This document shows positions 1 to 9,176 of a stretch of 51,365 nucleotides of DNA, piece by piece. Source of the DNA: Chromohalobacter beijerinckii (GTDB lineage Bacteria > Pseudomonadota > Gammaproteobacteria > Pseudomonadales > Halomonadaceae); contig NZ_JAKGAK010000021.1 of the NCBI RefSeq assembly GCF_023061185.1, forward strand, positions 1-51,365, written 5' to 3'. Position 1 is the stretch's first letter. Every line of letters begins with the position of its first letter. Position numbers and translations under genes: made by a program. Under the pieces are notes generated by a model that made no database searches, had not been told where the DNA came from, and saw only the letters and a program-made list of their open reading frames with translations.

Positions 1-396
1 AGCGCCGTGATTGTCAAGGCGTTAGCCGAGGTGACAATCGCTGATAGCGGCCGATGCCACGGCGATATCAGAGGCCTTTCGAGGTGCGGCGCATTTTACC
101 GAAACTGGCGTCACTGTCAAGCGAGAAAGCTACCCAAAGGTTTGAAATTCTCAAGCAAGTCAGTCACTTGCGCCACCTCTCCACCGCTGGCCACGAGGTC
201 CGTCGCCGGCAGCGGATGCGTACTTTACGGATCCACCGTCGCGAACGCAAGGGGTTTTCGTAGAGCGTAGAGATAGCCCCTACCCACTATTTCATATCGT
301 GCAGACTGGGGTGCGGCATTATCACCCTCCTCGTTCGGCTGTCGCGCTTTCATCAATCAGTTATCATACCGTTCGTATCGCACGCCGGGAGCCTCC
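1..396. other. Upstream region with no recognised gene
   Basis: Two overlapping open frames cross this stretch: one is open from the window edge to 270, and a 69-codon frame runs from 54 to 263. The second encodes a very basic peptide rich in Arg and Lys, so a decayed fragment of a DNA-binding or transposase-like gene is conceivable. Neither frame has a convincing ribosome binding site, and I recognise no family. The last 100 bases hold the leader of the regB-type gene, with a GGGAG ribosome binding site just before its ATG at 397. I would not annotate a protein here. Confidence 0.3.
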
Positions 397-1668
397 ATGC
401 ATCAGCCCTTACCCCTATCCACCCCCAACCGTAACCTGGTGCGACTGACCATCGTGCGCGGCATCACATGGACCGGTTTTCTAGGGGCGATCATTTTCGG
501 GATAGAAGTACTGAGCTTTCAGTTACATGTAATGCCCGTCATCTTGGTCATCATTGCAATGGGGTTGGTTAACGTCGCCACCTGGTGGCGACTGGGACGC
601 CCCAGGGCCGTGACTGATATCGAATATCTCGTACATCTATTGATAGATGTGCTTGGCTTGAGCCTCTTGTTTTACTATACGGGCGGCTCCACCAACCCCT
701 TCATTACCTATTATCTCGTCCCGGTCACCATCGCTGCAGCAACACTCCCCTGGCGTTTTGCCTGGATCATCGCCGCCGCCTCCTTGGCCAGTTACACCGC
801 CATGATGCTGTTTTACGAGCCTGTCCCACAGCTAAGCAACGGCTTCGTGGGCACCGGTATTCGCTTGCATATCATTGGCATGTGGCTGAACTTCAGTCTA
901 TCCGCTGGTCTCGTGACATTCTTCATCTTCAAGATGGCACACGCATTGCGGCGGCGCGACCTCACGCTCTCGCGTACCCGCGAGACGGCCTTGCGCAATG
1001 AACAGGTACTCGCCGTGGCAACGCAGGCCGCGGGTACTGCCCATGAACTGGGAACGCCGCTATCCACTATGGCAGTGCTACTCAGCGAGATGCGGCAAGA
1101 AGCACGCGACAATACACCACTCGTGGAGGACATCGATTTATTGCGGCAGCAAGTCGATACCTGCAAGGCGCGCCTCCAGACTCTCGTAGCCAATGCCGAC
1201 AGAAGACGTCTGGCCAAGCCGGAGATAGCCGCAGCCGAGACGTGGTTAAGCGATGTCCTGCAACGCTGGCTGGTGTTGCGACCTGACGTAAGCCATCGGA
1301 TCGATATACAAGGCAAGCGCGGCACTCCTTATATTGCTACCGATACCACGCTCGAACAGGCGCTCATGAACCTGCTCAACAACGCCGCCGACGCCAATCC
1401 CATGGATATTTCCATCTTGCTCGACTGGACGCAGGATGACGTCATCATCGACATCCGCGACCATGGGCCCGGAGTCTCGATGAACATCGCCGACCAGTTG
1501 GGCGAAACCTTCATTTCAACCAAGAGCAAAGGCATGGGAATCGGCTTGTTTCTGACCCACGCCACCATCAACCGGTTTGGCGGCGGCGTCAGCCTCTACA
1601 ATCACGAAGAAGGCGGCACGCTTACCGAGGTCAAGTTGCCACGGGCGACGGCAGACAATCCTGCTTGA
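397..1668 (+). CDS. regB: RegB/PrrB-type redox-sensing histidine kinase
   Basis: Membrane histidine kinase of the RegB/PrrB/ActS/RoxS family, which phosphorylates a RegA-type regulator in response to quinone and redox state. The 423 residues begin with about six hydrophobic segments (roughly 20-180). The periplasm-facing heptapeptide GGSTNPF (residues 96-102) matches the family's ubiquinone-binding motif GGxxNPF. The H-box reads HELGTPLST with phospho-acceptor His216. A Cys at 256, in the dimerisation helix, sits where RegB carries its redox-active cysteine. The N-box (NLLNNAADAN) and G-boxes (DHGPGV, GMGIGLFLTH) are intact, so the kinase should be active. A GGGAG site precedes the ATG. The gene is followed at once by its response regulator; the stop TGA at 1666-1668 lies 17 bases before the next ATG. 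Confidence 0.93.
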   Translation: MHQPLPLSTPNRNLVRLTIVRGITWTGFLGAIIFGIEVLSFQLHVMPVILVIIAMGLVNVATWWRLGRPRAVTDIEYLVHLLIDVLGLSLLFYYTGGSTNPFITYYLVPVTIAAATLPWRFAWIIAAASLASYTAMMLFYEPVPQLSNGFVGTGIRLHIIGMWLNFSLSAGLVTFFIFKMAHALRRRDLTLSRTRETALRNEQVLAVATQAAGTAHELGTPLSTMAVLLSEMRQEARDNTPLVEDIDLLRQQVDTCKARLQTLVANADRRRLAKPEIAAAETWLSDVLQRWLVLRPDVSHRIDIQGKRGTPYIATDTTLEQALMNLLNNAADANPMDISILLDWTQDDVIIDIRDHGPGVSMNIADQLGETFISTKSKGMGIGLFLTHATINRFGGGVSLYNHEEGGTLTEVKLPRATADNPA

Positions 1669-1685
1669 AAGCGACGGAGAACATC

Positions 1686-2225
1686 ATGTCAGCAGATGCT
1701 GAACGGCTATTGATCATCGACGATGACGAACAGTTTTGCTTTGTAATGGCACGCGCCATGCGCCGGCGAGGGTTCGAAGTTACGACCGCCATGACCGAAG
1801 AGGAAGCGTTGGCCAGCGTGCGGCAAGCGCCACCTCACATGGCAACGCTCGACTTGAAGCTCGAACACTCTTCGGGACTCAAGCTACTGCCTGAGTTGCT
1901 GGCGCTTGCTCCGTCATGTCGTGTGGTCGTGCTGACCGGTTATTCGAGCATCGCAACCGCTGTGGAGGCGATCAAACTAGGCGCCGTCAATTATCTGTGC
2001 AAGCCAGCCGACGCCGACGAGATACTGACGTCTCTGGAACGAGAAGGCGGCGACCCCGATATCGACATCGCCGACAGTCCGCCTTCCGTGAACCGGGTGA
2101 CTTGGGAGCATATCCAGAAGGTGCTCCAGGAGCACGATGGCAATATCTCCGCAACCGCACGCGCACTGGGCATGCACCGTCGGACGCTACAGCGAAAACT
2201 GCAAAAGCGCCCCGTGAGACGCTAG
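1686..2225 (+). CDS. regA: RegA/PrrA-type response regulator
   Basis: Response regulator partner of the preceding RegB-type kinase. The receiver domain (about residues 8-118) has the acidic triad Asp12-14, phospho-acceptor Asp56 in LDLKLE, the conserved Thr in VVLTGYSS and Lys in LCKPAD. A short linker leads to a Fis-type helix-turn-helix at the C-terminus (about 140-176, with ISATARALGMHRRTLQRKL), which is the very conserved RegA DNA-binding element. I chose the ATG at 1686 because GGAG at 1676-1679 lies 6 bases upstream; an in-frame TTG at 1665 has no such site. The resulting 179 residues fit the family. In other bacteria this pair controls respiration, carbon and nitrogen genes according to redox state; targets here are unknown. 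Its stop is 12 bases from the convergent bdhA stop. Confidence 0.93.
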   Translation: MSADAERLLIIDDDEQFCFVMARAMRRRGFEVTTAMTEEEALASVRQAPPHMATLDLKLEHSSGLKLLPELLALAPSCRVVVLTGYSSIATAVEAIKLGAVNYLCKPADADEILTSLEREGGDPDIDIADSPPSVNRVTWEHIQKVLQEHDGNISATARALGMHRRTLQRKLQKRPVRR

Positions 2226-2237
2226 TCGATATATGTA

Positions 2238-3014
2238 TTACTGCGCGGTCCATCCCAGATCCATGCTCCAGCATGCCCCGGTCACCGCGCCGGCCTGTTC
2301 CGATGCCAGATAGCTGACCAACGCCGCCACCTCGTCGGGTTCGATGAGGCGTTTGATGGCGGCATTTTTCAGCATGACCTCTTCAATAACCTGCTGTTCA
2401 TCCATACCATTGAGACGCGCCTGATCCGCGATCTGGCGTTCCACCAAAGGCGTGCGCACATAGGCGGGGCAAAGCGCATTGACCGTGATGCCTGCCGCGC
2501 CACCTTCCAGGGCCGCCGTTCGCGTCAGTCCCACTAAACCATGCTTGGCACTGACGTATCCCACTTTGCCCTGCGATGCGACGCTGGCATGGATCGACGC
2601 CATGTTGACGATCCGCCCCCACTGCCCTTGACGCATATGGGGCCACACTGCCTGCGTCAGCAAGAAAGGAGCCGTCAACATGAGGTCGATGATCTGGCGC
2701 CATTTGGCTTCGGGAAAATCTTCCAGCGCCTCCACGTGTTGAATGCCTGCGTTATTGACCAGTATATCGACGTGCCCGAAACGCTTGATGGCCTCCATCA
2801 CCGAGCCACGGCAAGCTTCCGGGTCGGTGAGGTCTGCTTGGTAGAAGACGGCACCCGCTGCTTCTGCGATGTCCACGCCTTGCGGATTGGCATCCACTGC
2901 CAATACCTGCAATCCCTCTTGGCAAAACTGTTTGACCACCGCTTCACCGATACCGCTGGAACTGCCGGTCACGATCGCGACACGCGGATGACCCAGTGTG
3001 GAAGGGGCTGCCAT
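2238..3014 (-). CDS. bdhA: D-3-hydroxybutyrate dehydrogenase (SDR)
   Basis: Short-chain dehydrogenase of 258 residues, best matched to NAD-dependent D-3-hydroxybutyrate dehydrogenase, which oxidises 3-hydroxybutyrate to acetoacetate in the cytoplasm. Visible motifs are the cofactor loop TGSSSGIG (16-23), NNAG (87-90), catalytic Ser140 in NMASIHAS, and the Tyr153-x3-Lys157 pair in YVSAK. The C-terminus, with a glutamine just before the stop, resembles other BdhA proteins. The start at 3014 is supported by a GGAGAG ribosome binding site; a longer in-frame extension to 3092 is not. With acetoacetyl-CoA synthetase 4 kb away on the other strand, it suggests use of stored or external hydroxybutyrate. 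Substrate is inferred from family resemblance. Confidence 0.85.
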   Translation of the reverse strand: MAAPSTLGHPRVAIVTGSSSGIGEAVVKQFCQEGLQVLAVDANPQGVDIAEAAGAVFYQADLTDPEACRGSVMEAIKRFGHVDILVNNAGIQHVEALEDFPEAKWRQIIDLMLTAPFLLTQAVWPHMRQGQWGRIVNMASIHASVASQGKVGYVSAKHGLVGLTRTAALEGGAAGITVNALCPAYVRTPLVERQIADQARLNGMDEQQVIEEVMLKNAAIKRLIEPDEVAALVSYLASEQAGAVTGACWSMDLGWTAQ

Positions 3015-3169
3015 GGCTCTCTCCTCGATAACGAGACGAACGATGCTAAGCATAAGACGTGAATTGCGAGGTATGCCAGCACGGCGCATCACTTACGCCA
3101 ACCGGCAAGCCTGTTAGACTAAAGCTAACATTGAGCACTGGCAGTAACGCATTGACCCGAGGAGACTGC

Positions 3170-4003
3170 ATGGAGCCTTCCCAACGGCTTGCCGAAGCCG
3201 AGCGTATCGCACGGCTAGCAGGAGAGCGCATCGTGGCAGCGCGCGAGTCGCAAGCGTTTCAGCAACGCTACAAAAGCGGTGACGAACTCGTAACGGACGC
3301 CGATGTCGAAATCGATCGGCTTATCGCTTCCGAGCTCGATGCTCATTTTCAGGAAGATGCGCGCCTTACGGAGGAAATATCTCCAGACCGCGATGTGCTC
3401 GAAGACAATGACGCCGTATGGATCGTCGATCCTATCGATGGCACGGTGAACTTTGCGTACGGACATCCCCATGTAGCGGTGTCTATCGCCTGGGCATCGG
3501 AGGGGAAACTACGCTTGGGGGTCGTTCATGCTCCCTTCCTGGGAGAAACATTCACGGCGCTACGCGGAGAAGGCGCTTGGCTGAACGGCGAGCCCATTCA
3601 AGCCAGCAATGCGAGTGAATTGTCACGCAGTTTGGTTGCTACGGGATTCCCCTATCGCCGCGATGCGCGTGCCCCCTTGTTCCGCCGCCTCGCTGGCGTG
3701 CTCACCAGTTGCCGTGACATACGCCGCAACGGGTCGGCCGCACTGGATCTATGCCACGTCGCTTGCGGCCGTCTTGATGCGTATTATGAAAGTGTCTCGC
3801 CTTGGGATTTTGCCGCTGGCTTGCTGATCGCCCGTGAAGCGGGCGCCAAGACAGGGCATCTCTATCAGTGCCCTGACCGTATCCCACCAGAGCTATATGG
3901 GGAGAACATACTGGTGGGCGCACCGGGAATATACGGGACATTGCGCGATATCCTCTTGAAAGCCGACGACGACCGGCTCGAGGAGATCGAGGCACAAAAC
4001 TGA
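3170..4003 (+). CDS. Inositol-monophosphatase-family phosphatase
   Basis: A 277-residue Mg2+-dependent phosphatase of the inositol monophosphatase/CysQ superfamily. Metal-binding residues are visible: Glu68/Glu69 in LTEE, the signature DPIDGT at 87-92, and the C-terminal WD pair at 212-213 in SPWDFAAG. The substrate (inositol phosphate, a nucleotide such as PAP, or a sugar phosphate) cannot be decided from sequence. The ATG at 3170 has GAGGAG directly upstream, which favours it over the in-frame ATG at 3059. It is divergent from bdhA, with a 155-bp gap that must hold both promoters, and is followed by the separate grxA gene. Confidence 0.85.
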   Translation: MEPSQRLAEAERIARLAGERIVAARESQAFQQRYKSGDELVTDADVEIDRLIASELDAHFQEDARLTEEISPDRDVLEDNDAVWIVDPIDGTVNFAYGHPHVAVSIAWASEGKLRLGVVHAPFLGETFTALRGEGAWLNGEPIQASNASELSRSLVATGFPYRRDARAPLFRRLAGVLTSCRDIRRNGSAALDLCHVACGRLDAYYESVSPWDFAAGLLIAREAGAKTGHLYQCPDRIPPELYGENILVGAPGIYGTLRDILLKADDDRLEEIEAQN

Positions 4004-4122
4004 TTTGCTATAGATCCCCCCAATAGCGTGTTTAGCAAGACTCTATTGGTATCCTATGCACGATTCCGGAACAATGACTACCAATTTCAAGTCTATAAAT
4101 CCCTAAATTCAAGGAGATTCCT

Positions 4123-4395
4123 ATGTTAACGGTGATTTTCGGCCGCCCCGGCTGCCCCTTCTGTGTACGTGCCAAAGAGCTCGCCGAACAGTTGAGCGAA
4201 GCGCGCGACGATTTCGGCTTCCGTTATATCGACATTCACGAAGAAGGCATCACTAAAGCCGATATGGAAAAGACCATCGGCAAGCCCGTTGAAACGGTTC
4301 CGCAGATCTTCATCGACCATACTCATATCGGCGGTTTCACTGAGTTCGACCAGCACGTTCGTGATAATGAACTGATGCCTGCGACTCAGAGCTAA
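4123..4395 (+). CDS. grxA: Glutaredoxin 1 (GrxA-like)
   Basis: A 90-residue cytoplasmic glutaredoxin closely resembling GrxA of enteric bacteria; it reduces disulfides, including those of ribonucleotide reductase and OxyR, with glutathione. The active site is Cys11-Pro-Phe-Cys14; most GrxA proteins have CPYC, so Phe replaces Tyr. The cis-proline loop TVPQIF and glutathione-binding HIGGFTEF follow in the normal order. An AAGGAG site precedes the ATG. It stands alone, with a hairpin downstream. Confidence 0.92.
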   Translation: MLTVIFGRPGCPFCVRAKELAEQLSEARDDFGFRYIDIHEEGITKADMEKTIGKPVETVPQIFIDHTHIGGFTEFDQHVRDNELMPATQS

Positions 4396-4405
4396 CGTTC
4401 CCCCT

Positions 4406-4440
4406 CAGCGCCAACCCCATTATTGCCGGTGTTGGCGCTG
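4406..4440 (+). terminator. Possible terminator of grxA
   Basis: A perfect 10-bp inverted repeat, CAGCGCCAAC (4406-4415) with GTTGGCGCTG (4431-4440), is separated by 15 bases and starts 11 bases after the grxA stop. Only a broken T-tract follows, so a weak intrinsic terminator is the likely reading. Confidence 0.45.
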
Positions 4441-4553
4441 CCTACCTTTACCGACCTTCCGCAAATACGCGATAAAGCGTTGAATCCGGCCCCGCCTACG
4501 CAGTGAGAAAGCACTATACTGAGTGCATTGCGACAGGGGGCGAGGTGTCGGTC

Positions 4554-5317
4554 ATGCAACGCGATGAATTCCTGCAGCAACTTTGGCTGGACTATATCCA
4601 TTGCCACCCTGATACAGGGGCCTTGTCACTCTGGGCTCTCGAGAACCGCGCCGAGTATTGCGTGCTGGTGACACTCAACCGACCGCCCTACCAAGCACAG
4701 CGCTTGCTTCCAGCGCTTTATCATTTCGGTTATCGGCGCGTTGAGCACCATGCCATGGCCGACCGAGGCATACTGGCCAAAATGTGCTAAGCCCAGGTAA
4801 TGACGATGCATGGATTGTACTCATCGAGCTGCAACTGGATACGCTGACTCAAGGTCCACGCCAGCACTTGGAAGCGCTCATCAATCGATCTCATCCGCAA
4901 GATAGCCGGGGCCAGAACCTTCTTTCTCGAGGCCGCCCCTGGCCAATGCCCGATTGGGCGACTTACCAACAACTGCATGAAGCCCACCCACTCGCCGCCT
5001 GGTTGGCCATCATGGGCCCTCGCATGCACCACGTTGGCTTCGATTGTCAGCGGTTAGGACATGATATCGCCGAATATGCCGATGTGGTGGCTGAAGCGGG
5101 ACTGAAGCAGGGAGGTCAAACACTTCTACCTATCTCCCCGATGCTCGATCACCGTTACTATGCTTGCTGTACACAGCGCGCTGTCTTCGCCGCTGGTGAT
5201 GAGCATCGCGTCACCACCGGTGGCCTTGCGCTCGTACAGAAGCGGCTTTCCGGAACCCACGAACGAGCGGCGGAGCTCTTGTTGCCGCAGCACACGCGCT
5301 GCGAGCTCAGCGCCTAA
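4554..5317 (+). pseudogene. DUF1338-like gene split by a frameshift
   Basis: Two overlapping frames, 4554-4790 and 4784-5317, together encode one protein of about 250 residues. The first starts at ATG 4554 with GAGG upstream and ends in AKMC then stop; the second continues from a GTG with LSPGNDD. Removing one TG of the repeat at 4783-4786 (aaATGTGcta) joins the halves as ...GILAKMLSPGNDD, so a 2-bp TG duplication is the simplest explanation. Overall layout resembles the DUF1338 group (2-oxoadipate dioxygenase/decarboxylase relatives, VOC fold), for example FGYRRVEHHAMADRG and HHVGFD. The usual first metal-binding His (NDH) appears as AEY here, so even the intact protein may lack that activity. 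Alternatives are translational coupling of two peptides, programmed slippage or a sequencing error. The stop overlaps the convergent MFS gene by 4 bases. Confidence 0.6.
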
Positions 5318-6771
5318 TATCGCGCCTCTTCTTCTGCTTCCGGCTGTGGCTCACTATTGTCATACGCCGCCCAGTCGTCTGCGTAGGACGGCTCGAAATC
5401 GAGCTCGAACTGCTGAGGCTCGAAACGTGGGTCCATCTCGCTGAGATAATGTGTCGATTCCACCATGGGCACTGCCGCCACATAGGGCTCTTGCTCCACC
5501 TCCGGATCAACCCCCTTATAGCTATAGAGCCTCACCATGACGAACATCGCCAAGGCCAGCGCGGCGCCCCCCAAAAATAGCCACAGTCCATCCGGCCCCG
5601 TCACTTCCATGATCAAAGAGGCGCTATAAGGCCCGACGACCGAGCCAATGCCATACCAAATCAACAACTTGGCATTAGCCTGAATGGTTTCCTCAGGCTC
5701 GAGCCAGTCGTTAGTGTGCGATAAGCTCAAGGAATAAAGCGTATGCAGCATCGCGGTATGAAAGCAGGCAACCACGAGCAAAACCCAGAAGTCGAATCGT
5801 GCCGCCACCGAAATCATGGCACCGGACACCGCCATCACCAAGGCCATGCATAAGATCACCTTGCGGCGATCGAGGCGGTCGGAAATACGCCCCAGCGTCC
5901 ATTGGGCCACCAGTGCCACCAGGGTCGTAATAGCCATGAACTGTGCCGTTTGCGCGGTCGATAGACCAATTTCCTGTCCATAGTAGGGCGTCATTGCAAA
6001 AAAGGACTGAACCATCAGCCCCGCCGTGAAGGCGCTGACCAGCCCGACCGGCGCACGGCGATACAATTCTCGTAGCGAGATCTTGCTAGAGACCTCGTGT
6101 GACGAGCGCGTCGGGCCATGTATCCGGTAAATCGACAACGGCACCAGCGACAGCGTAAAAAGGATTCCCGAGACCGAAAACAGCACGAATGTCGCCGGAT
6201 CAGCGACATTGAGCAGCCACTGGCCGACCGCCAGGGACGAGGTCGAAATGACCAAGTACCAGCCCAGCACGCGTCCCCGGTTATCGTTCGTCGACTCCCC
6301 CGAAACCCACGATTCCATGACCATCAGCAAGCCCGCAGTCGCTGCACCGCCGAACAGGCGCCACACCAACCATGCCCAGGGATCCACCCATAACCCATGC
6401 AGCATCGCCGTCACCGCCAGCACTGCCGCACAAGCCGCAAAAACGCGAATATGCCCCACCGTGCGGATGCGCTTCTCGATCAGATAACTCCCGATGACGA
6501 AGCCCAACGAGAAGCTCGACATCAACAAGCCCGCCATCTGTGAGGGAAACCCCTCCAGCGACATGCGCACGCCAAGCAAGGTCATGATCAAGCCGTGGCC
6601 GAGCAGGAAACTGATTTCACTGAGAAATAGAATGGGAAGGGTTGCGGGCAAGCTGCGCAAATCGACCTCCTGGCGATAGTGGCGTATGAGTTCGGCATGC
6701 CTCCCTGAGGCACGCCCTGGCAGTGCGTCGGGCAAGCGCACTAGTCTACCTGTTAGCGTGCATGACGACAT
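5314..6771 (-). CDS. MFS transporter with acidic C-terminal tail
   Basis: Inner-membrane major facilitator superfamily transporter of 485 residues, similar in type to the YcaD-like group. After a 40-residue hydrophilic N-terminus there are twelve predicted membrane segments (about 45-415). The loop GRISDRLDRRKVI carries the MFS inter-helix basic motif in the second half, and a related RIRTVGHIR segment lies in the first half. The last 65 or so residues form a hydrophilic tail dense in Glu, Asp, Pro and Tyr, ending EEEARY; this is longer than the usual MFS end. Substrate unknown. The ATG at 6771 has AGGAG close upstream (short spacing). Confidence 0.85.
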   Translation of the reverse strand: MSSCTLTGRLVRLPDALPGRASGRHAELIRHYRQEVDLRSLPATLPILFLSEISFLLGHGLIMTLLGVRMSLEGFPSQMAGLLMSSFSLGFVIGSYLIEKRIRTVGHIRVFAACAAVLAVTAMLHGLWVDPWAWLVWRLFGGAATAGLLMVMESWVSGESTNDNRGRVLGWYLVISTSSLAVGQWLLNVADPATFVLFSVSGILFTLSLVPLSIYRIHGPTRSSHEVSSKISLRELYRRAPVGLVSAFTAGLMVQSFFAMTPYYGQEIGLSTAQTAQFMAITTLVALVAQWTLGRISDRLDRRKVILCMALVMAVSGAMISVAARFDFWVLLVVACFHTAMLHTLYSLSLSHTNDWLEPEETIQANAKLLIWYGIGSVVGPYSASLIMEVTGPDGLWLFLGGAALALAMFVMVRLYSYKGVDPEVEQEPYVAAVPMVESTHYLSEMDPRFEPQQFELDFEPSYADDWAAYDNSEPQPEAEEEARY

Positions 6772-7142
6772 CCGCTCCTACCTGAATATCGCTGTCCCCA
6801 GTTCAGCATAGAAGATCAGATATGCCCTTTTCAGAGGATGAGAAAAACCATCCACAAAAACTGTGGATAACGCTGTGCATGAGCGGCGTCGAAGACGCTA
6901 TTTCGGCTTGTCGTTTCCCACCTCGTCCTGGATTGGTCAGATTTTCATCATCCCACTGTCATCATGACGCCAAATGCTTATGCCGCACTATCACATTCCC
7001 CCTTTCGTCGAGTGGACAGCGCGTTACCGACTTGTTTTTAATAGCATCATGGTGCAATGCAACATTGTCGCGCGGCTTCCCATGCCGCCCCATGTGACGT
7101 CGACCTGAAGACAGGTGGCGGCATAGATGACTCGGAGGTCAC
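6772..7142. promoter_or_regulatory. Divergent intergenic region between MFS gene and aacS
   Basis: This 371-bp gap must contain promoters for the leftward MFS gene and rightward aacS. It is AT-richer than the flanking genes around 6830-6870 and 7010-7060. A 91-codon frame at 6822-7097 has no ribosome binding site and no family resemblance, and I do not regard it as a gene. The aacS ribosome binding site (GGAGG) lies at its right end. I cannot name an operator. Confidence 0.4.
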
Positions 7143-9092
7143 ATGACCACGCCCATTTGGGAGCCGTCGGCGACGGCCATACAAAGCACGCAACTATATG
7201 CGCTGATGCAGCGTATCAACCGCGAGCACGGCACATCGCTGACCGACTATGAGGCACTGCATGCCTGGAGCGTCGAGCACCTGGATGCTTTCTGGGAACT
7301 CCTGTGGGATGAGTTCGACATCGTTGCCGAGCGGCGTGGCGATGACGTTCTGGTGCGTCCCGATGCCATGCCTGGTGCGCGCTGGTTTCCGCAAGCGCGT
7401 TTGAATTATGCCGCCAACATGTTGCATCGACGTGACGAACATCCCGCCTTGATCGTTCGCGATGAACGCCTGCGGCGACGCGTCATCAGCTATGCTGAGT
7501 TATACGCCAATGTCGCCAGACTGGCCTACGCACTCAAGGCTAGCGGCGTCACTGAAGGTGATCGCGTCGCCGGCTTCGTCCCCAACAGTGAACACGCCAT
7601 CATCGCCTTGCTTGCGTCGGCCAGCCTCGGCGCGGTGTGGTCTTCCTGCTCGCCGGAATTCGGGCTTAACGGCGTATTAGACCGCTTTGGGCAAATCGCC
7701 CCTAAGGTATTGATCGCCACCGATGGTTATACCTGGAACGGCAAGGCCATCGACACTCGGGAGCGCGTCGCCGATATTGCCCATTCCATCGACTCGCTCA
7801 AGCATGTCGTGGTGTTCCCCTTCCTCGAAGACGCACCGGTTCTCGATGATATCCCTCGCGCCATCGCCTGGGCCGACTACTTGGATAACAACACCAGCGA
7901 AATCGATTTCCAGGCACTGCCCTTCGAGCACCCGCTTTACATTCTCTACTCTTCGGGCACCACGGGCGTCCCCAAGTGCATCATCCACTCGGCAGGCGGA
8001 ACTCTGCTGCAGCATCTTAAAGAGCATCGTCTGCATACCGATATCGACGCCGACGATATCTTTTTCTACTACACCACCTGTGGCTGGATGATGTGGAACT
8101 GGCTGGCGTCCGGGCTTGGCTCCGGCGCCACGCTCTTGCTTTACGATGGTTCACCATTTGCGCCACACGCCGATACCCTATGGCAAATCGCCAGTGATGA
8201 GGGCGTCACGGTTTTCGGTACCAGCGCAAAGTACCTCTCGGCCTGTGAAAAGGAAGGCTTGGCGCCCGGCAAGCAAGTGGATCTTTCACCTCTACGCGCG
8301 CTGCTTTCCACCGGCTCGGCATTGCCCCATGAGTCGTTCGATTACGTCTATGACAAGATCAAACGTGACCTCATGCTGGCCTCGATCTCCGGGGGGACGG
8401 ATATCGTATCCTGCTTCGCACTGGGGTGTCCGATCCGCCCCGTTTACCGGGGCGAACTGCAATGTCGCGGGCTCGGCATGGCTGTCGACGTTTTCGATGA
8501 CTACGGACAAAGCATCACCGGCCACAAGGGCGAACTCGTCTGTAAACGTCCATTTCCTTGCATGCCCACCGGCTTCTGGAACGATCCCGATGGGGAGCGT
8601 TATCGCGATGCATACTTTTCGACCTTTCCGGGTATCTGGGCACATGGCGACTACGCCGAACTGACACCCCACGGCGGTGTCATCATCCACGGGCGCTCGG
8701 ATGCCGTCCTCAATCCCGGTGGCGTGCGTATCGGCACTGCCGAGATCTACCGACAAGTCGAAAAGGTAGACGGCGTGCTCGAAGCGCTATGCATCGGCCA
8801 AACCTGGCAAAATGACGTACGCGTGGTACTTTTCGTCTGCATGCGCCCCAACGTCGTGCTCGACGAAGCCAAACGCGACGAAATCCGGCGTACCGTACGC
8901 CGGCATACGACCCCGCGCCACGTCCCTGCCAAGATCATCGCCGTAGCGGATATCCCCCGCACGCTATCGGGCAAGATCGTCGAAATCGCCGTGCGCAACG
9001 TCGTCCATGGCGAGCCCGTCAAGAATCGCGATGCGCTGGCCAACCCCGAAGCCCTTGAGCTTTTCGTCGACCTCCCTGAACTCGCCGAGTGA
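7143..9092 (+). CDS. aacS: Acetoacetyl-CoA synthetase
   Basis: ATP-dependent acetoacetate-CoA ligase of the adenylate-forming family, 649 residues (the usual length). It activates acetoacetate to acetoacetyl-CoA through an acyl-adenylate. The P-loop-like motif [10 protein letters not shown] lies near residue 269, the adenylation motif GGTDIV near 419, the hinge region [16 protein letters not shown] near 518-533, and the catalytic Lys motif SGKIVE near 607. The N-terminal WEP...[11 protein letters not shown] block is typical of acetoacetyl-CoA synthetases. A GGAGG site precedes the ATG. It probably acts with the nearby BdhA to feed ketone bodies or polyhydroxybutyrate products into central metabolism. 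Confidence 0.93.
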   Translation: MTTPIWEPSATAIQSTQLYALMQRINREHGTSLTDYEALHAWSVEHLDAFWELLWDEFDIVAERRGDDVLVRPDAMPGARWFPQARLNYAANMLHRRDEHPALIVRDERLRRRVISYAELYANVARLAYALKASGVTEGDRVAGFVPNSEHAIIALLASASLGAVWSSCSPEFGLNGVLDRFGQIAPKVLIATDGYTWNGKAIDTRERVADIAHSIDSLKHVVVFPFLEDAPVLDDIPRAIAWADYLDNNTSEIDFQALPFEHPLYILYSSGTTGVPKCIIHSAGGTLLQHLKEHRLHTDIDADDIFFYYTTCGWMMWNWLASGLGSGATLLLYDGSPFAPHADTLWQIASDEGVTVFGTSAKYLSACEKEGLAPGKQVDLSPLRALLSTGSALPHESFDYVYDKIKRDLMLASISGGTDIVSCFALGCPIRPVYRGELQCRGLGMAVDVFDDYGQSITGHKGELVCKRPFPCMPTGFWNDPDGERYRDAYFSTFPGIWAHGDYAELTPHGGVIIHGRSDAVLNPGGVRIGTAEIYRQVEKVDGVLEALCIGQTWQNDVRVVLFVCMRPNVVLDEAKRDEIRRTVRRHTTPRHVPAKIIAVADIPRTLSGKIVEIAVRNVVHGEPVKNRDALANPEALELFVDLPELAE

Positions 9093-9176
9093 TCGCACGC
9101 CATTGCCTTGTCCGAGACTGGGCAGCCGCTACGCGATCCAGTAGCATAAGTTGCCAAGTCATTGAAGGAGAACGGC

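Noticed and set aside
7-270. Overlapping frames at the left edge as a gene or transposase remnant
   Set aside because: No recognisable domain, no ribosome binding site, and two frames are equally open.
1665-1685. TTG start for the RegA-type regulator overlapping the kinase stop
   Set aside because: The ATG at 1686 has a well-spaced GGAG and gives the usual family N-terminus.
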